Below are positions 1 through 8,518 of a DNA stretch of 37,258 nucleotides, piece by piece; position 1 is the stretch's first letter; each line of letters starts with the position of its first letter. The translations under genes were made by a program, and so were the position numbers. Origin of the DNA: Nostoc sp. T09 (GTDB lineage: Bacteria; Cyanobacteriota; Cyanobacteriia; Cyanobacteriales; Nostocaceae); contig NZ_MTAV01000077.1 in NCBI RefSeq assembly GCF_002154695.1, forward strand, positions 1-37,258. Direction: 5' to 3'. Under the pieces are notes generated by a model that searched no databases, was not told the DNA's origin, and saw only the letters and a program-made list of their open reading frames with translations.

Positions 1-56
1 ATTTTTTCCCCTCAACACTTGCAATTTTACCTGTTTTAGGGAATGAAACAGCCCTG

Positions 57-101
57 CCTTAAAAAGGGGGGAAACTGGACTCAAAGTCCCCCTTTTTAAG
101 G
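57..101. repeat. Palindromic intergenic repeat
   Basis: A perfect 14-bp inverted repeat (57-70 against 88-101) encloses a 17-nt loop. The arms read CCTTAAAAAGGGGG and its complement. It is followed by a GGGGGATTTAGGGGGATC-type tail, a style of dispersed repeat common between cyanobacterial genes. No coding sequence is seen here. Confidence 0.7.
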
Positions 102-144
102 GGGATTTAGGGGGATCTACAAACGTTTTGCTACCGACAGCAGG

Positions 145-165
145 ACTTTTCAAACATCCTCTTAA
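145..165. repeat. 21-bp dispersed repeat, copy 1
   Basis: The 21-nt stretch starting ACTTTTCAAACATCC recurs exactly at 452-472. A partial inverted relative (GAATGTTTGAAAAGTA) lies near 7639-7654. The two exact copies bracket the repeat-rich 300 bp upstream of the kdpC remnant. Confidence 0.75.
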
Positions 166-257
166 TGAAGGTTGCTTCCCTTATGCTCGCATCAGCAGTT
201 TAAAATGTTTCTAAGAGGTTGTTTTAAAAGCCCTTAGTGCTGGATCAAATACTTTTA

Positions 258-424
258 GATCCCCCTAAATCCACTCCACTTGCTACAAGTCGGCAGAGCC
301 GACGACACTTGCTTCAACTCGGGGAACCCGCGCAACGCAGTGTCTCCCCAACGCAGTGGCTTCCCTTGAAAAGGGGGACTTTGAGAGGGTTTTCCCCCTT
401 TTTTAAGGGAGGTTAGGGGGGATC
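258..424. repeat. Repeat element with GATCCCCCTAA ends
   Basis: The ends read GATCCCCCTAA (258-268) and TTAGGGGGGATC (413-424), forming a near-perfect terminal inverted repeat around about 145 bp of GC-rich palindromic sequence. It has the look of a small non-coding MITE-like element. No ORF of note is seen inside. Confidence 0.55.
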
Positions 425-451
425 AATAAGTGCCTAAAATCACAGCCTACC

Positions 452-472
452 ACTTTTCAAACATCCTCTTAA
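452..472. repeat. 21-bp dispersed repeat, copy 2
   Basis: Exact second copy of the 145-165 sequence. It ends at the point where KdpC-like coding sequence begins, so the repeat block probably replaced the upstream part of kdpC. Confidence 0.75.
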
Positions 473-578
473 CCAACATACTGATGGAAGATTCCTAGGT
501 ATTTTTGGCGAAATTGGAGTCAGTCTTTTAAAAGAAATCGTTAAAGACCTAGATAAATTTTCTATTCATGTTCAATAA
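471..578 (+). pseudogene. kdpC: kdpC 3' remnant (K+-ATPase subunit C)
   Basis: The frame beginning at 471 reads NQHTDGRFLGIFGEIGV and continues to a TAA at 576-578, overlapping the next gene's start by 11 nt. From family knowledge, a HTxGRxxGxxGExxVNV motif marks the extreme C-terminus of KdpC, the small subunit of the Kdp potassium ATPase. In this window KdpC similarity begins around residue Q (474) and is cut off by the repeat ending at 472. The frame is closed by a stop at 435-437, with no start codon or ribosome site between. The normal VNVLxLNLAL end is also altered (VSLLKEIVKDLDKF). Only about 34 codons remain, so this cannot make a working subunit. The order kdpC then kdpD matches the usual operon. 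Confidence 0.65.
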
Positions 579-1689
579 CTCTACAACCTCTGTTGACAGT
601 TCTTACATCCGTCCTTACCGACGTGGGAAACATAAAATTTTCATCGGTATGGCTCCCGGTGTCGGTAAAACTTACAAAATGCTAGAAGAAGCACATCAGC
701 TCAAGCAAGATGGTATTGATGTTGTGATTGGCATCTTGGAAACTCATGGACGCAAAGACACAGCTGAAAAAGCTACAGGGTTAGAGGTGATTCAGAGAAC
801 AATCAGTATCCGAGAGAACGTTACTTTGCAGGAAATGGATACAGATGCAATTGTGGAGCGTTCTCCCCAACTTGTGTTAGTTGATGAACTTGCTCATACT
901 AATGTGCCTGGTTCCTCACGAGAAAAGCGCTACCAAGATGTGGAAGTGATTTTGGCAGCCGGAATTGATGTTTACTCCACCGTCAACATTCAGCATTTGG
1001 AAAGTTTGAACGACTTAGTTGCACGAATTACAGGTATTGTAGTGCGAGAGCGGATTCCCGATCGCCTCCTTGACGAAGCTGACGCTGTTGTAGTTATTGA
1101 TGTCACTCCAGAAACGCTAGAAGAACGGCTGCGAGAAGGCAAAATTTACGCCCCTGAGAAAATAGCTCAATCCCTAGAAAACTTCTTTCAGCGTCGTAAC
1201 TTAATCGCTTTGCGGGAACTCGCACTACGAGAAGTAGCAGATACAGTTGAGGAAGAAGCAAACACTTCTACCTTGGAAGGGCAGAACTGTAACATCCACG
1301 AGCGAGTACTGGTGTGTATATCTACTTATCCTAACTCTGTGCAATTACTTCGTCGCGGAGCACGCATTGCCAATTATATGAATGCGCGACTTTATGCCGT
1401 TTTTGTGGCAAACCCTGAACGATTCCTGACCAAACAAGAAAGTTTACACATTCATACATGCGAGAAATTATGTAGAGAATTTGGTGGCGAATTTTTACAC
1501 GTCAAAAGTCAAAACGTCGCTCAAGAAATTGCTCAAGTTGCTGCAAACCATCACATCACCCAAATTGTCATTGGTGAAAGCCAGCAGCCGCGATGGAGAA
1601 GATGGTTTAAAGGCTCTTTTACACAACGATTAATGGAGCTAATCAGACAACAAAATATTGATTTACACATTATCGCCACCGAAAAATAG
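568..1689 (+). CDS. kdpD: KdpD-like sensor protein (N-terminal domain plus Usp)
   Basis: This 373-aa protein carries the KdpD N-terminal sensor domain with a Walker A loop GMAPGVGKT at residues 27-35 and a Walker B LVLVDE at 102-107, followed by the conserved AHTN segment. A universal-stress-protein domain occupies roughly residues 248-370. The membrane segments, GAF and histidine-kinase parts of full-length KdpD (about 900 aa) are absent. From family knowledge, such short KdpD proteins are normal in cyanobacteria and lie in kdp operons, where they are thought to bind nucleotides and adjust Kdp potassium uptake. It is cytoplasmic by sequence. The start overlaps the kdpC remnant by 11 nt, as expected for an ancestral operon. 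With kdpC broken just upstream, it is unclear what drives transcription or whether a Kdp pump remains to be regulated. Confidence 0.9.
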   Translation: MFNNSTTSVDSSYIRPYRRGKHKIFIGMAPGVGKTYKMLEEAHQLKQDGIDVVIGILETHGRKDTAEKATGLEVIQRTISIRENVTLQEMDTDAIVERSPQLVLVDELAHTNVPGSSREKRYQDVEVILAAGIDVYSTVNIQHLESLNDLVARITGIVVRERIPDRLLDEADAVVVIDVTPETLEERLREGKIYAPEKIAQSLENFFQRRNLIALRELALREVADTVEEEANTSTLEGQNCNIHERVLVCISTYPNSVQLLRRGARIANYMNARLYAVFVANPERFLTKQESLHIHTCEKLCREFGGEFLHVKSQNVAQEIAQVAANHHITQIVIGESQQPRWRRWFKGSFTQRLMELIRQQNIDLHIIATEK

Positions 1690-1795
1690 TTTAAAGATAA
1701 CATCTACATTTTGATGTAATTTTTACAAATTTTGTACTTATTGATTTTTATTATTTGCTTAGAGATAATTAAATACCCTAGCATTTAAAATTAAC

Positions 1796-2116
1796 ATGCT
1801 AATCAGTTGGATTTACCTCGTTACAGCAGTACTCTTTGAAGTTATGGGTACAACTTGTATGAAGTTGTCGCAAGGATTTACTAAAATTATTCCTTCGATA
1901 TTGGTATTTACATCTTATGGAATTTGTTTGACTTTTCTTACACTTTCTCTCAAAAAAATTGAAGTTAGTGTTGCTTATGCTTTTTGGGCAGGTTTAGGAA
2001 CAACGCTGATTGCAATCATTGGTATTATTTGGTTTCGGGAATCTATTAGTAGCGTTAAACTCATATCTATCATTTTGATTGTCATTGGAGTGATTGGTTT
2101 AAACTCAGGTAAATAA
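1796..2116 (+). CDS. Small multidrug resistance (SMR) family transporter, EmrE/Qac type
   Basis: The 106-aa protein is almost entirely four hydrophobic helices, the standard SMR length. The conserved membrane glutamate is E15 (LFEVMGTTCMKLSQGF), equivalent to Glu14 of EmrE, which binds protons and substrate. Family members act as inner-membrane dimers exchanging protons for quaternary or aromatic cations, or for polyamines in relatives. The GTTCMKLS segment is closer to EmrE/Qac-type members than to the guanidinium exporters, unlike the second SMR gene at 11370. It lies 106 bp after kdpD on the same strand, so co-transcription is possible but not shown. Substrate cannot be read from sequence. 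Confidence 0.9.
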   Translation: MLISWIYLVTAVLFEVMGTTCMKLSQGFTKIIPSILVFTSYGICLTFLTLSLKKIEVSVAYAFWAGLGTTLIAIIGIIWFRESISSVKLISIILIVIGVIGLNSGK

Positions 2117-2311
2117 ACTAAGTTTTTATCTTATACAGAGCAGCAAACTGGCATGATATAGCTAAATTTAGTTCATTAATAAAAATCCCGTTGCTCGGCG
2201 TACAACGGCGTACATCGGCGGTTAGTTCCATCTAATTAATGCACTGTTTTAAGTAGGTCACGCCACTATAATAATTTACACCAGTTTCCAGGTATGGAAC
2301 CACATAGCTTC

Positions 2312-2375
2312 GTAGGGGCACGGCACCAGTAAAATTATTGTATATATCGGAAGATTGCGGACGCCGTGCCCCTAC
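2312..2375. repeat. Dispersed palindromic repeat, GTAGGGGCACGGC arms
   Basis: Perfect 13-bp inverted arms at 2312-2324 and 2363-2375 surround a 38-nt spacer. The arm sequence is of a type scattered widely in cyanobacterial intergenic DNA. The long loop and lack of a U-run make it a poor terminator. The rest of 2117-2399 holds no gene I can support. Confidence 0.65.
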
Positions 2376-2399
2376 CGCGTGGTCTTTATCAATGATATT

Positions 2400-4340
2400 T
2401 TAGATTTGTAATAAACCTTCTGGATTCACTGATAAAAGCGATCGCCTTTGCAAAGCCTCACGAGCTAAAATCTCATTAGCTGCTAATAAGCCACTACTTA
2501 CAGCCCGTTCCATTAACCCACAAGGAAAAGGCATTTTCACCCAATCTCCGGCAAAAATTAAATTAGAAACACCAGTGCTAGTTTCTGGACGTTCTGCATA
2601 ACTATTTGGTGGATATCCAGAAAAGTTATGTTGATTTACTAATTCTCGATGCAGTACCTTTGCTTGCTTTAATTCCGGAACAATTTCATAAAGTTCCTGC
2701 TCAAATGTTGTTAACAAAGTTTCCTGGGTAGGAAACTGTTTTTCTTTATAACAATAAGCGTGTAACTCTACTACACTTCCACCAGTACGTTTTGCCCAGT
2801 CAATAAATTGTTCTTGAATGCGGTGATATAGGGTAATGCTATCAGTTAGCTGGTAGCCCGATAAAGAAGTAAAATTACTTTGTTCCCACTGAAAATCGCG
2901 GTCAAACCAGAAACGACATACAGCAAAAGGATCGGCGATGCTTAAATCTGCAACTTGCGATCGCACTTTTTGCTCGACATCACCATTAATCCGCTTAAAC
3001 AGTTGCTGTACTCCCGGTACATCAGTCGCAAAAACATAATAATCGGCTGTGATTGTCTGCGGTAATGACGATTCTTGATTTGTCGCTACTAGTTGTAATT
3101 CTTCATCTTGCCGTTGCACTACTTTGAATTTAGTTAAATCTCCTTGTGCTGGTCCTTTTAAAACTTTACCATCAGCTGCAAAAACTGCACCATGACAAGG
3201 GCAATGAAACTTTCCATCATCTGTTTTTTTAACAGTACAACCTTGGTGCGTACAGGTAAGAGAAATTGCTTCTTGACTGCCAATCTGTGCAGCAAACACT
3301 TCATCCACAGCACCAAAATATTCTATCTTTTCATCTACTACAACTGAGTTACGCTTCACCCAAAAAGGCACATTATTTTTATTACTACCAACCAAATACT
3401 TTAAGGAATCAATCTTACCTTCTACAGCAGAAATTTCACTTACTGTTGCACCTGTGATAATTTTACCGCCATTACTCAGAATTGCTTTGGCAATGGGTTG
3501 GACTAAACTGGTTCCCATATCATCTTTGGTGCCATTAAAAGCTAATCCTTCAGGATTACCAAAAAAATAAAAGTGGAAGAATTGCATGAGTTCTCCCACA
3601 CTCATCAAGTCTGGTGCATTCAAACTAGATTTAGCAAACGGGAGAAAATATAAGTCGTATAAACCTCGGGGAAATTCCTTTTCTACCCAATCAGCAACGG
3701 AAATATTATCGAAACGTCGATAATTCCTTTCTCTCTGAAATCCAGTAATTGCTTGAAAGACTTGCAGGTGTTTTAAGTTAATTAGATTGATACCCCATTG
3801 CAAGCGATTGGGAGAAGCGATCGCTAAATCTATAATATTCCAAGGAAAGGCTGAACGGCTGGGGCGAAATACCTCTGGTTGATATTTGCGATCGCGGTAA
3901 ACCACAGCATAAAAGTTTAATGATTGAAAATGCTCGTTGATTCCCAATTCTGTCACTAAACCATTCAGGTTATAGTACTGGGGAAAAAAGCCATGAAAAC
4001 CATGCTCCATCATGAAGGTTTCACCAACGGCTTCAACTTGCCAACTCGCAATTTTCCCGCCAAGTTGGGGGGACTTTTCTAAAAGTGTCACAGCAAATCC
4101 CCGCTGGCTCAATTCATATGCACAGGCTAAACCGGCTAATCCTGCCCCAATAACTACAACACTTTTATCTTGATTCAGCATCCGTGGTAATTTTAAGGTA
4201 TCTCTTTGAAAAACCGTTGGTTGTGGCTTACTGAAACGAGAGTATCCGGTTACTCCAGCAATACTACCAATACCGAACCACTTGAGCAGTGTGCGGCGGG
4301 AAAAGGTAGATGATTCTGGGGAATTAGATAATTGGTTCAT
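2400..4340 (-). CDS. Tat-exported FAD oxidoreductase with embedded Rieske domain (carotene desaturase superfamily)
   Basis: The 646-aa protein opens with a twin-arginine signal, SRRTLLKWFG at residues 14-23, so export across a membrane as a folded cofactor protein is predicted. A dinucleotide-binding motif VVVIGAGLAGLACAY (61-75) starts the FAD domain, and the HGFHGFFPQYYN segment (113-124) resembles the phytoene desaturase/CrtU (isorenieratene synthase) branch of flavin amine oxidases. Inserted at about 335-415 is a Rieske [2Fe-2S] domain: ligands C363/H365 and C380/H383, with additional C368 and C382 matching the disulfide pair of high-potential cytochrome bc/b6f Rieske proteins. The C-terminus returns to the flavin fold (NLIFAGDWVKMPFPCGLMERAV). 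A carotenoid or other isoprenoid substrate is a family-based guess. It is divergent from the TetR gene, 305 bp away, which may control it. Confidence 0.8.
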   Translation of the reverse strand: MNQLSNSPESSTFSRRTLLKWFGIGSIAGVTGYSRFSKPQPTVFQRDTLKLPRMLNQDKSVVVIGAGLAGLACAYELSQRGFAVTLLEKSPQLGGKIASWQVEAVGETFMMEHGFHGFFPQYYNLNGLVTELGINEHFQSLNFYAVVYRDRKYQPEVFRPSRSAFPWNIIDLAIASPNRLQWGINLINLKHLQVFQAITGFQRERNYRRFDNISVADWVEKEFPRGLYDLYFLPFAKSSLNAPDLMSVGELMQFFHFYFFGNPEGLAFNGTKDDMGTSLVQPIAKAILSNGGKIITGATVSEISAVEGKIDSLKYLVGSNKNNVPFWVKRNSVVVDEKIEYFGAVDEVFAAQIGSQEAISLTCTHQGCTVKKTDDGKFHCPCHGAVFAADGKVLKGPAQGDLTKFKVVQRQDEELQLVATNQESSLPQTITADYYVFATDVPGVQQLFKRINGDVEQKVRSQVADLSIADPFAVCRFWFDRDFQWEQSNFTSLSGYQLTDSITLYHRIQEQFIDWAKRTGGSVVELHAYCYKEKQFPTQETLLTTFEQELYEIVPELKQAKVLHRELVNQHNFSGYPPNSYAERPETSTGVSNLIFAGDWVKMPFPCGLMERAVSSGLLAANEILAREALQRRSLLSVNPEGLLQI

Positions 4341-4620
4341 TGGTTACAGAATTAACTCTTCATCATGAATTACTGGTATGAAATAATGGCTGTAAGTTAG
4401 CCCCTGTTTCGGAGTATTTTTCCTATTTCAGTGATAATCCTCAGCGGATTTATTTTGGCAGAACGGAATAAATTATCAATGGCTGTTTGTTGTTTTTGTA
4501 AATACTGTGCCCTCAAATTGGTTAGATTAAGTTATTTATGTTATGGACGATAAATCTGCTGATTTGGGTTCACAAATGAGCAGATTATTTGACAGTGTAA
4601 TATAATATTTGATAGTTGAC

Positions 4621-4636
4621 TACTAAACGTTAGGTA
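4621..4636. promoter_or_regulatory. Possible TetR operator (imperfect palindrome)
   Basis: The 16-nt sequence TACTAAACGTTAGGTA is palindromic except for two mismatched pairs around a perfect AACGTT core. It lies immediately upstream of the TetR start and overlaps its ribosome-binding site, where autorepressor operators are often found. Tentative: no second copy was found near the divergent flavoprotein gene. Confidence 0.3.
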
Positions 4637-4645
4637 GGTTTGAGA

Positions 4646-5248
4646 GTGCCAGACAATCGCCGCGCTCCAAAACAAGCTTCATCTAGTGGTAGAGATCGCA
4701 TACTTGATGAAGCAGAACAGCTATTCCGCAAGCGTGGCTATAATACGGTAGCCATGAGGGATATTGCGAATGCGGTAGGAATACGTCAAGCATCTTTGTA
4801 CTATCACTTTCCCAGCAAGGAGCAACTGTTTGTAGCCGTAAACGAGCGCATGTTTGAGCGCCATCGCTGGGGTTTACAGCAAGCAATTCATCAAAATGAA
4901 GATGATTTGCGATCGCAACTACATGCAGTTGGTGCGTGGTTCCTTTCTCAACCTCCCATCCATTTTTTGAGCATGGTACATACAGATATGCCTTTGTTGG
5001 ATGAGGAAAATACTGCTAGGCTGTCAGCTTGCTCCTCGCAATTTATCTTTGAGCCTATTTGTCAAATATTTGCTCAAGCACAACAGCGAGGCGAAATTCG
5101 TGAAGTTCGTCCCCAACTGCTAGCCGGATTCTTTCTGTCTGTAATCGAGAGTCTTCCTCTGGCTACTACCTTACCCGATGCTGCACCCAGAGAAGTCATT
5201 GTTAATGAAATGATTTCTGTTTTATGGGATGGATTGAAACCCCAGTGA
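4646..5248 (+). CDS. TetR/AcrR family transcriptional regulator
   Basis: The 200-aa protein has a typical TetR N-terminal helix-turn-helix: RILDEAEQLFRKRGYN, then AVGIRQASLYYHFPSKEQLF. The C-terminal ligand domain is unlike anything I recognise. I place the start at GTG 4646 because AGGTAGG (4632-4638) is 7 nt upstream; an in-frame TTG at 4640 is too close to that site. The gene is divergent from the flavoprotein-Rieske gene, a frequent arrangement for a repressor and its target. An imperfect palindrome at 4621-4636 could be an autoregulatory operator. The inducer is unknown. Confidence 0.88.
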   Translation: MPDNRRAPKQASSSGRDRILDEAEQLFRKRGYNTVAMRDIANAVGIRQASLYYHFPSKEQLFVAVNERMFERHRWGLQQAIHQNEDDLRSQLHAVGAWFLSQPPIHFLSMVHTDMPLLDEENTARLSACSSQFIFEPICQIFAQAQQRGEIREVRPQLLAGFFLSVIESLPLATTLPDAAPREVIVNEMISVLWDGLKPQ

Positions 5249-5555
5249 AATTTTACAGTAAAAATCAACCTAAATACTGGTTTACTGGTGTAGAGTTGCT
5301 CAGGCTCTAGCTATATTGCAGGTAGATTTATGATCGGGCGTGTGCAGATTATTGGGTAAAGTCAATCCCCAGCTACTGAGATTTTTTGCCATGAGCCTAG
5401 ATAATTACAAAGCGCCTGGTGATAAATATTAACTCTTTATAAAGCTTGGCTTTTTTGCGTATAAACACTGAAATAGATTAGGCGGACACTTGATTAATAT
5501 ATAGCAAGTAATATAGCATCTGCACTTACGCTAGTGAGTCTAGTTTAAAAATTGA
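5249..5555. other. Intergenic, no gene seen
   Basis: This is a non-coding stretch between the TetR and XRE genes. A weak AAAGC-TTG-GCTTTTTT hairpin near 5440-5456 might act as a terminator for the TetR gene. AT-rich sequence around 5488-5520 is a plausible promoter region for the XRE gene, but no convincing -35/-10 pair stands out. Confidence 0.4.
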
Positions 5556-5804
5556 ATGACTATAAAAAAACCCCTGGCTATTAACCAGCCAGAAATAGGG
5601 CAGATAATTCGGGATCTGCGGCTTTATGCTGGGCTAACGCAAGAACAGCTTGCATCTACCTTAGGCGTTACGTATAGCACGATAAATCGTTGGGAAAATG
5701 GACGCTCTAAACCGTCGCCGCTAGCGATGGGGAAGATTGAGGAAATATTGAAGGAAATGGGTCACGAGGGGCAAGATTTATTGGCGAAGTATTTGCCGAA
5801 TTGA
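5556..5804 (+). CDS. Small XRE-family helix-turn-helix regulator
   Basis: The 82-aa protein is little more than a Cro/CI-type helix-turn-helix: IGQIIRDLRLYAGLTQEQLA, then TLGVTYSTINRWENGRSKPS at about residues 38-57. No sensor or oligomerisation domain follows. It precedes the OLD-like ATPase gene by 139 bp on the same strand. Small XRE regulators often control toxin-antitoxin, phage or defence cassettes, so it may regulate its neighbour; that is inference from position only. Confidence 0.85.
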   Translation: MTIKKPLAINQPEIGQIIRDLRLYAGLTQEQLASTLGVTYSTINRWENGRSKPSPLAMGKIEEILKEMGHEGQDLLAKYLPN

Positions 5805-5943
5805 TTTTCTGGGAAAGCAATGCTTGCTCAGTTTTAGTACGAGCGATCACAGATTTGACGTAGTGGTGGTATACCGGAGATTTGTACTAGTAAGTCGTTT
5901 TTATACACTGATCTAAATAGTCGAATATATGGAGAAGTTAAAA

Positions 5944-7464
5944 ATGAAGATACTCAATGTAAAGTTAAGTAATATAAGAGGTTATGAAAATGCAGAAATT
6001 GAACTTTCCCCAAAGCTAAATCTATTAATAGGGGAGAATAATAGTGGTAAAACAACAATATTAAGATCTTTACTTTTTCTACAAAATAGATCCTATTTTG
6101 TGATGGATGATATAAGAAAGAATGAGGCTCAAGCAAGTATAGAGTTAACTTTTGATGGTAATAAAAATAGATATTTTAATCCAGCAACTGTTGGACTAAT
6201 TAATAGCCAAAATAATCAGCTTAAAATTGAAATTTATAATGGACAGTTAAATCTTAATGGACATAGTATTAATCATTATACTAATTCAATTTGTATTCAA
6301 AATGATGAACCTAATAACTTTATATATCCATTCCTTTCCAAAAGAAAAGTTTTAACGTTTAACGAAGATATTAGGCAACAATTTGCAAATTCTGTTTTAG
6401 GAAACTTTACTAATTTAGTTGCCAAAGTGGATCGTATTAATACAGATGGTTTGCCAGCAAAAGATGAATATATTAAAGCTTGTCATGAAATATTAGGATT
6501 CCATATAACTACTTATCCGTCCGATAATGGTAAGAGAGCTGTGTATATTATAGACAACTTTCAAAACATTCCACTGGATGTAATGGGAGAAGGGGTAGCA
6601 AATATTTTAGCTTTGATAGTGGATCTTTGCATTGCTAAAGACAAGCTATTTTTGATAGAAGAACCAGAAAATGATATTCATCCTAAAGCTTTAAAAAAGC
6701 TCTTAAACCTTATTATTGAAAAATCAGAAATAAATCAGTTTATTATCACTACCCATTCAAATATTGTTTTAAAGTATCTTGGTGCTGTTCCACTGAGTAA
6801 GATTTTTAAGGTAGATATAAACTTTGCGAATGAGCAGCGAATTCCCACTTCTTCGATTGCTGAAGTTGAGAATTCGCCTCAAGCTAGAAGAGTAATTCTT
6901 GAAGATTTAGGTTATGAGCTTTTCGATTTTGATGTTTGGGATACATGGTTGATTTTTGAAGAATCATCGGCGGAAATTATAATCAGAGATTTTCTAATTC
7001 CTGATTTTGTACCAGGGCTTAAAGTGAGACTAAGAACTTGCTCCTCAGAAGGTGTTGAAAGAGTAGGAGCAAGGTTTGATGCTTTGCACAGCTTGTGTCT
7101 TTTCTTTCATTTACATAACAATTTTGACGATAAAATTTGGGTCTTAGTTGATGAAGGTGAAGATGAAAATAAAATCATTAACAAGTTAAAAGATAAATAT
7201 AAATCATGGAATCAAGAGCGTTTCCGTCAATTTACACAACATAATTTCGAGAAGTATTATCCTGAAATATTTCAAGAAGAAGTAGATACAATTTTAAATA
7301 TACAAAATAAAAATGAAAAAAGAGAGGCAAAAAAAGCTTTGCTTAATAAAGTAAAGAAATGGTATGTGGAAAATCCAGATATTGCCAAAGAAGCTTTTAG
7401 TAAATCTGCAAATGATGTAATTGAGATTCTCAAGGAAATAGAGAAAATTGTTGTAAAGAATTAA
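5944..7464 (+). CDS. OLD-like AAA ATPase, possible TOPRIM nuclease end
   Basis: The 506-aa protein begins with an SMC/RecF-like ATP-binding half: MKILNVKLSNIRGYENAEIE, Walker A GENNSGKT (30-37), then a signature-like MGEG near 214, Walker B FLIEEPE (236-242) and an H-loop TTHS (269-272). The C-terminal part has features of a TOPRIM nuclease: an acidic ESSAE near 340-344 and VLVDEGEDEN further on, as in OLD-family proteins. I did not find the full canonical motif, so nuclease activity is unproven. The start is ATG 5944, with GGAG 9 nt upstream; an ATG at 5929 overlaps that ribosome site. The gene is visibly richer in A/T than its neighbours, suggesting recent transfer. OLD-family ATPases occur in anti-phage systems such as Gabija, but no UvrD-like helicase partner is present. 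Confidence 0.78.
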   Translation: MKILNVKLSNIRGYENAEIELSPKLNLLIGENNSGKTTILRSLLFLQNRSYFVMDDIRKNEAQASIELTFDGNKNRYFNPATVGLINSQNNQLKIEIYNGQLNLNGHSINHYTNSICIQNDEPNNFIYPFLSKRKVLTFNEDIRQQFANSVLGNFTNLVAKVDRINTDGLPAKDEYIKACHEILGFHITTYPSDNGKRAVYIIDNFQNIPLDVMGEGVANILALIVDLCIAKDKLFLIEEPENDIHPKALKKLLNLIIEKSEINQFIITTHSNIVLKYLGAVPLSKIFKVDINFANEQRIPTSSIAEVENSPQARRVILEDLGYELFDFDVWDTWLIFEESSAEIIIRDFLIPDFVPGLKVRLRTCSSEGVERVGARFDALHSLCLFFHLHNNFDDKIWVLVDEGEDENKIINKLKDKYKSWNQERFRQFTQHNFEKYYPEIFQEEVDTILNIQNKNEKREAKKALLNKVKKWYVENPDIAKEAFSKSANDVIEILKEIEKIVVKN

Positions 7465-7768
7465 AGACTAAAATAACGCTTGAGCCGAACAGTAGGACAG
7501 TAGGACTGTGTAGAATGGGCATCTGGTAATAAGTTCTGAGTCAATTAGAAACAGATAAGCTACCTATAGACTCAATCACTACAGCAATTTTAGAGTGAAT
7601 GCAGACATGATTGCCTAACAATCATCATCAGTTTTAGAGAATGTTTGAAAAGTATTAGGCGAATAGAATTCGCTATTACACAAACAAAGTCCACCTCCGT
7701 GGACTAATATTCCCTTCTGCCTACTGCCTCCTGCCCCCTGCCTTTTCTAATAAAAAATGAGCATTAGC
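7465..7768. other. Intergenic with dispersed repeats
   Basis: This region lies between convergent genes. It contains a partial inverted relative of the 145-165 repeat (about 7639-7654) and a C/T-rich run of CTGCCTACTGCC-like steps at about 7715-7745, a common cyanobacterial low-complexity repeat. A short tandem (AGTAGGAC twice) occurs near 7490. No gene is supported. Confidence 0.5.
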
Positions 7769-8518
7769 TTACCAATCTTGTTGTGTTGGTCGGATGAGAA
7801 TTTCATTCACATTGACACGTTGTGGTTGTGTCACCGCGTAAACGATCGCCGCCGCAATGTCTTCACTTTCTAAAGGCGTAATAGAACGACGGCGTTCTTG
7901 ACTGCTTTGTTTGGCAATAGGGTCTGAAATCCGGTCGTCAATTTCTGTATTAACTAAACCAGGCTCGACGATAGTCACACGGATATTTTGCTTGCAAACT
8001 TCTTGCCGCAAAGATTCTGAAAAACCGTTGACACCCCATTTAGTTGCATTATATACACCAATACCAACCCGTGCAGTCCGACCCGCTACAGATGAAATAT
8101 TGACGATATGTCCTGCACCCTGAGCTTTGAGGATTGGTAATACAGCATGAGTGACATACAGCAATCCCAACAGGTTGAGATTAATCATTTCCTTCCAATC
8201 TGAAGTATTCCCACCATCGATCGCACCCACAGCAGCAATACCTGCATTATTGACCAGGATGTCTATTTGACCGAATTCTGCCTTTGTTTTCTGGACTAAA
8301 TTCTGTACTTGAGTCTCATCTGTAACATCAGTGATAATAGGCAATGCTTGGCCACCACCGTTCTTGATTCTTTGTGCTAGTGCATTTAAGCGATCGCCTC
8401 TGCGAGCAGCCAACACTACTTTTGCCCCTTCTGCTGCTAGTGCTAGAGCTGTGGCTTCACCAATACCAGCAGAAGCTCCGGTAATAATTGCAACTTTGCC
8501 GTCTAATTTATCTGTCAT
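7769..8518 (-). CDS. Short-chain dehydrogenase/reductase (classical SDR)
   Basis: The 249-aa protein has the classical SDR layout: cofactor motif TGASAGIG near the N-terminus, NNAG in the fourth strand, and the catalytic Ser-Tyr-Lys set visible as NISS and YNATK. The AARR after the second strand favours NADP(H). The substrate is not evident; closest in style are the YdfG-like oxidoreductases acting on small hydroxy acids. I place the start at ATG 8518 rather than the upstream TTG at 8539, since MTDKLDGKVAIITG matches normal SDR ends. A 46-aa ORF upstream overlaps this start by 11 nt, suggesting translational coupling. Confidence 0.9.
   Translation of the reverse strand: MTDKLDGKVAIITGASAGIGEATALALAAEGAKVVLAARRGDRLNALAQRIKNGGGQALPIITDVTDETQVQNLVQKTKAEFGQIDILVNNAGIAAVGAIDGGNTSDWKEMINLNLLGLLYVTHAVLPILKAQGAGHIVNISSVAGRTARVGIGVYNATKWGVNGFSESLRQEVCKQNIRVTIVEPGLVNTEIDDRISDPIAKQSSQERRRSITPLESEDIAAAIVYAVTQPQRVNVNEILIRPTQQDW

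Noticed and set aside
2312-2375. Terminator for the SMR gene
   Set aside because: The 38-nt loop and missing U-run make it a dispersed repeat rather than an intrinsic terminator.
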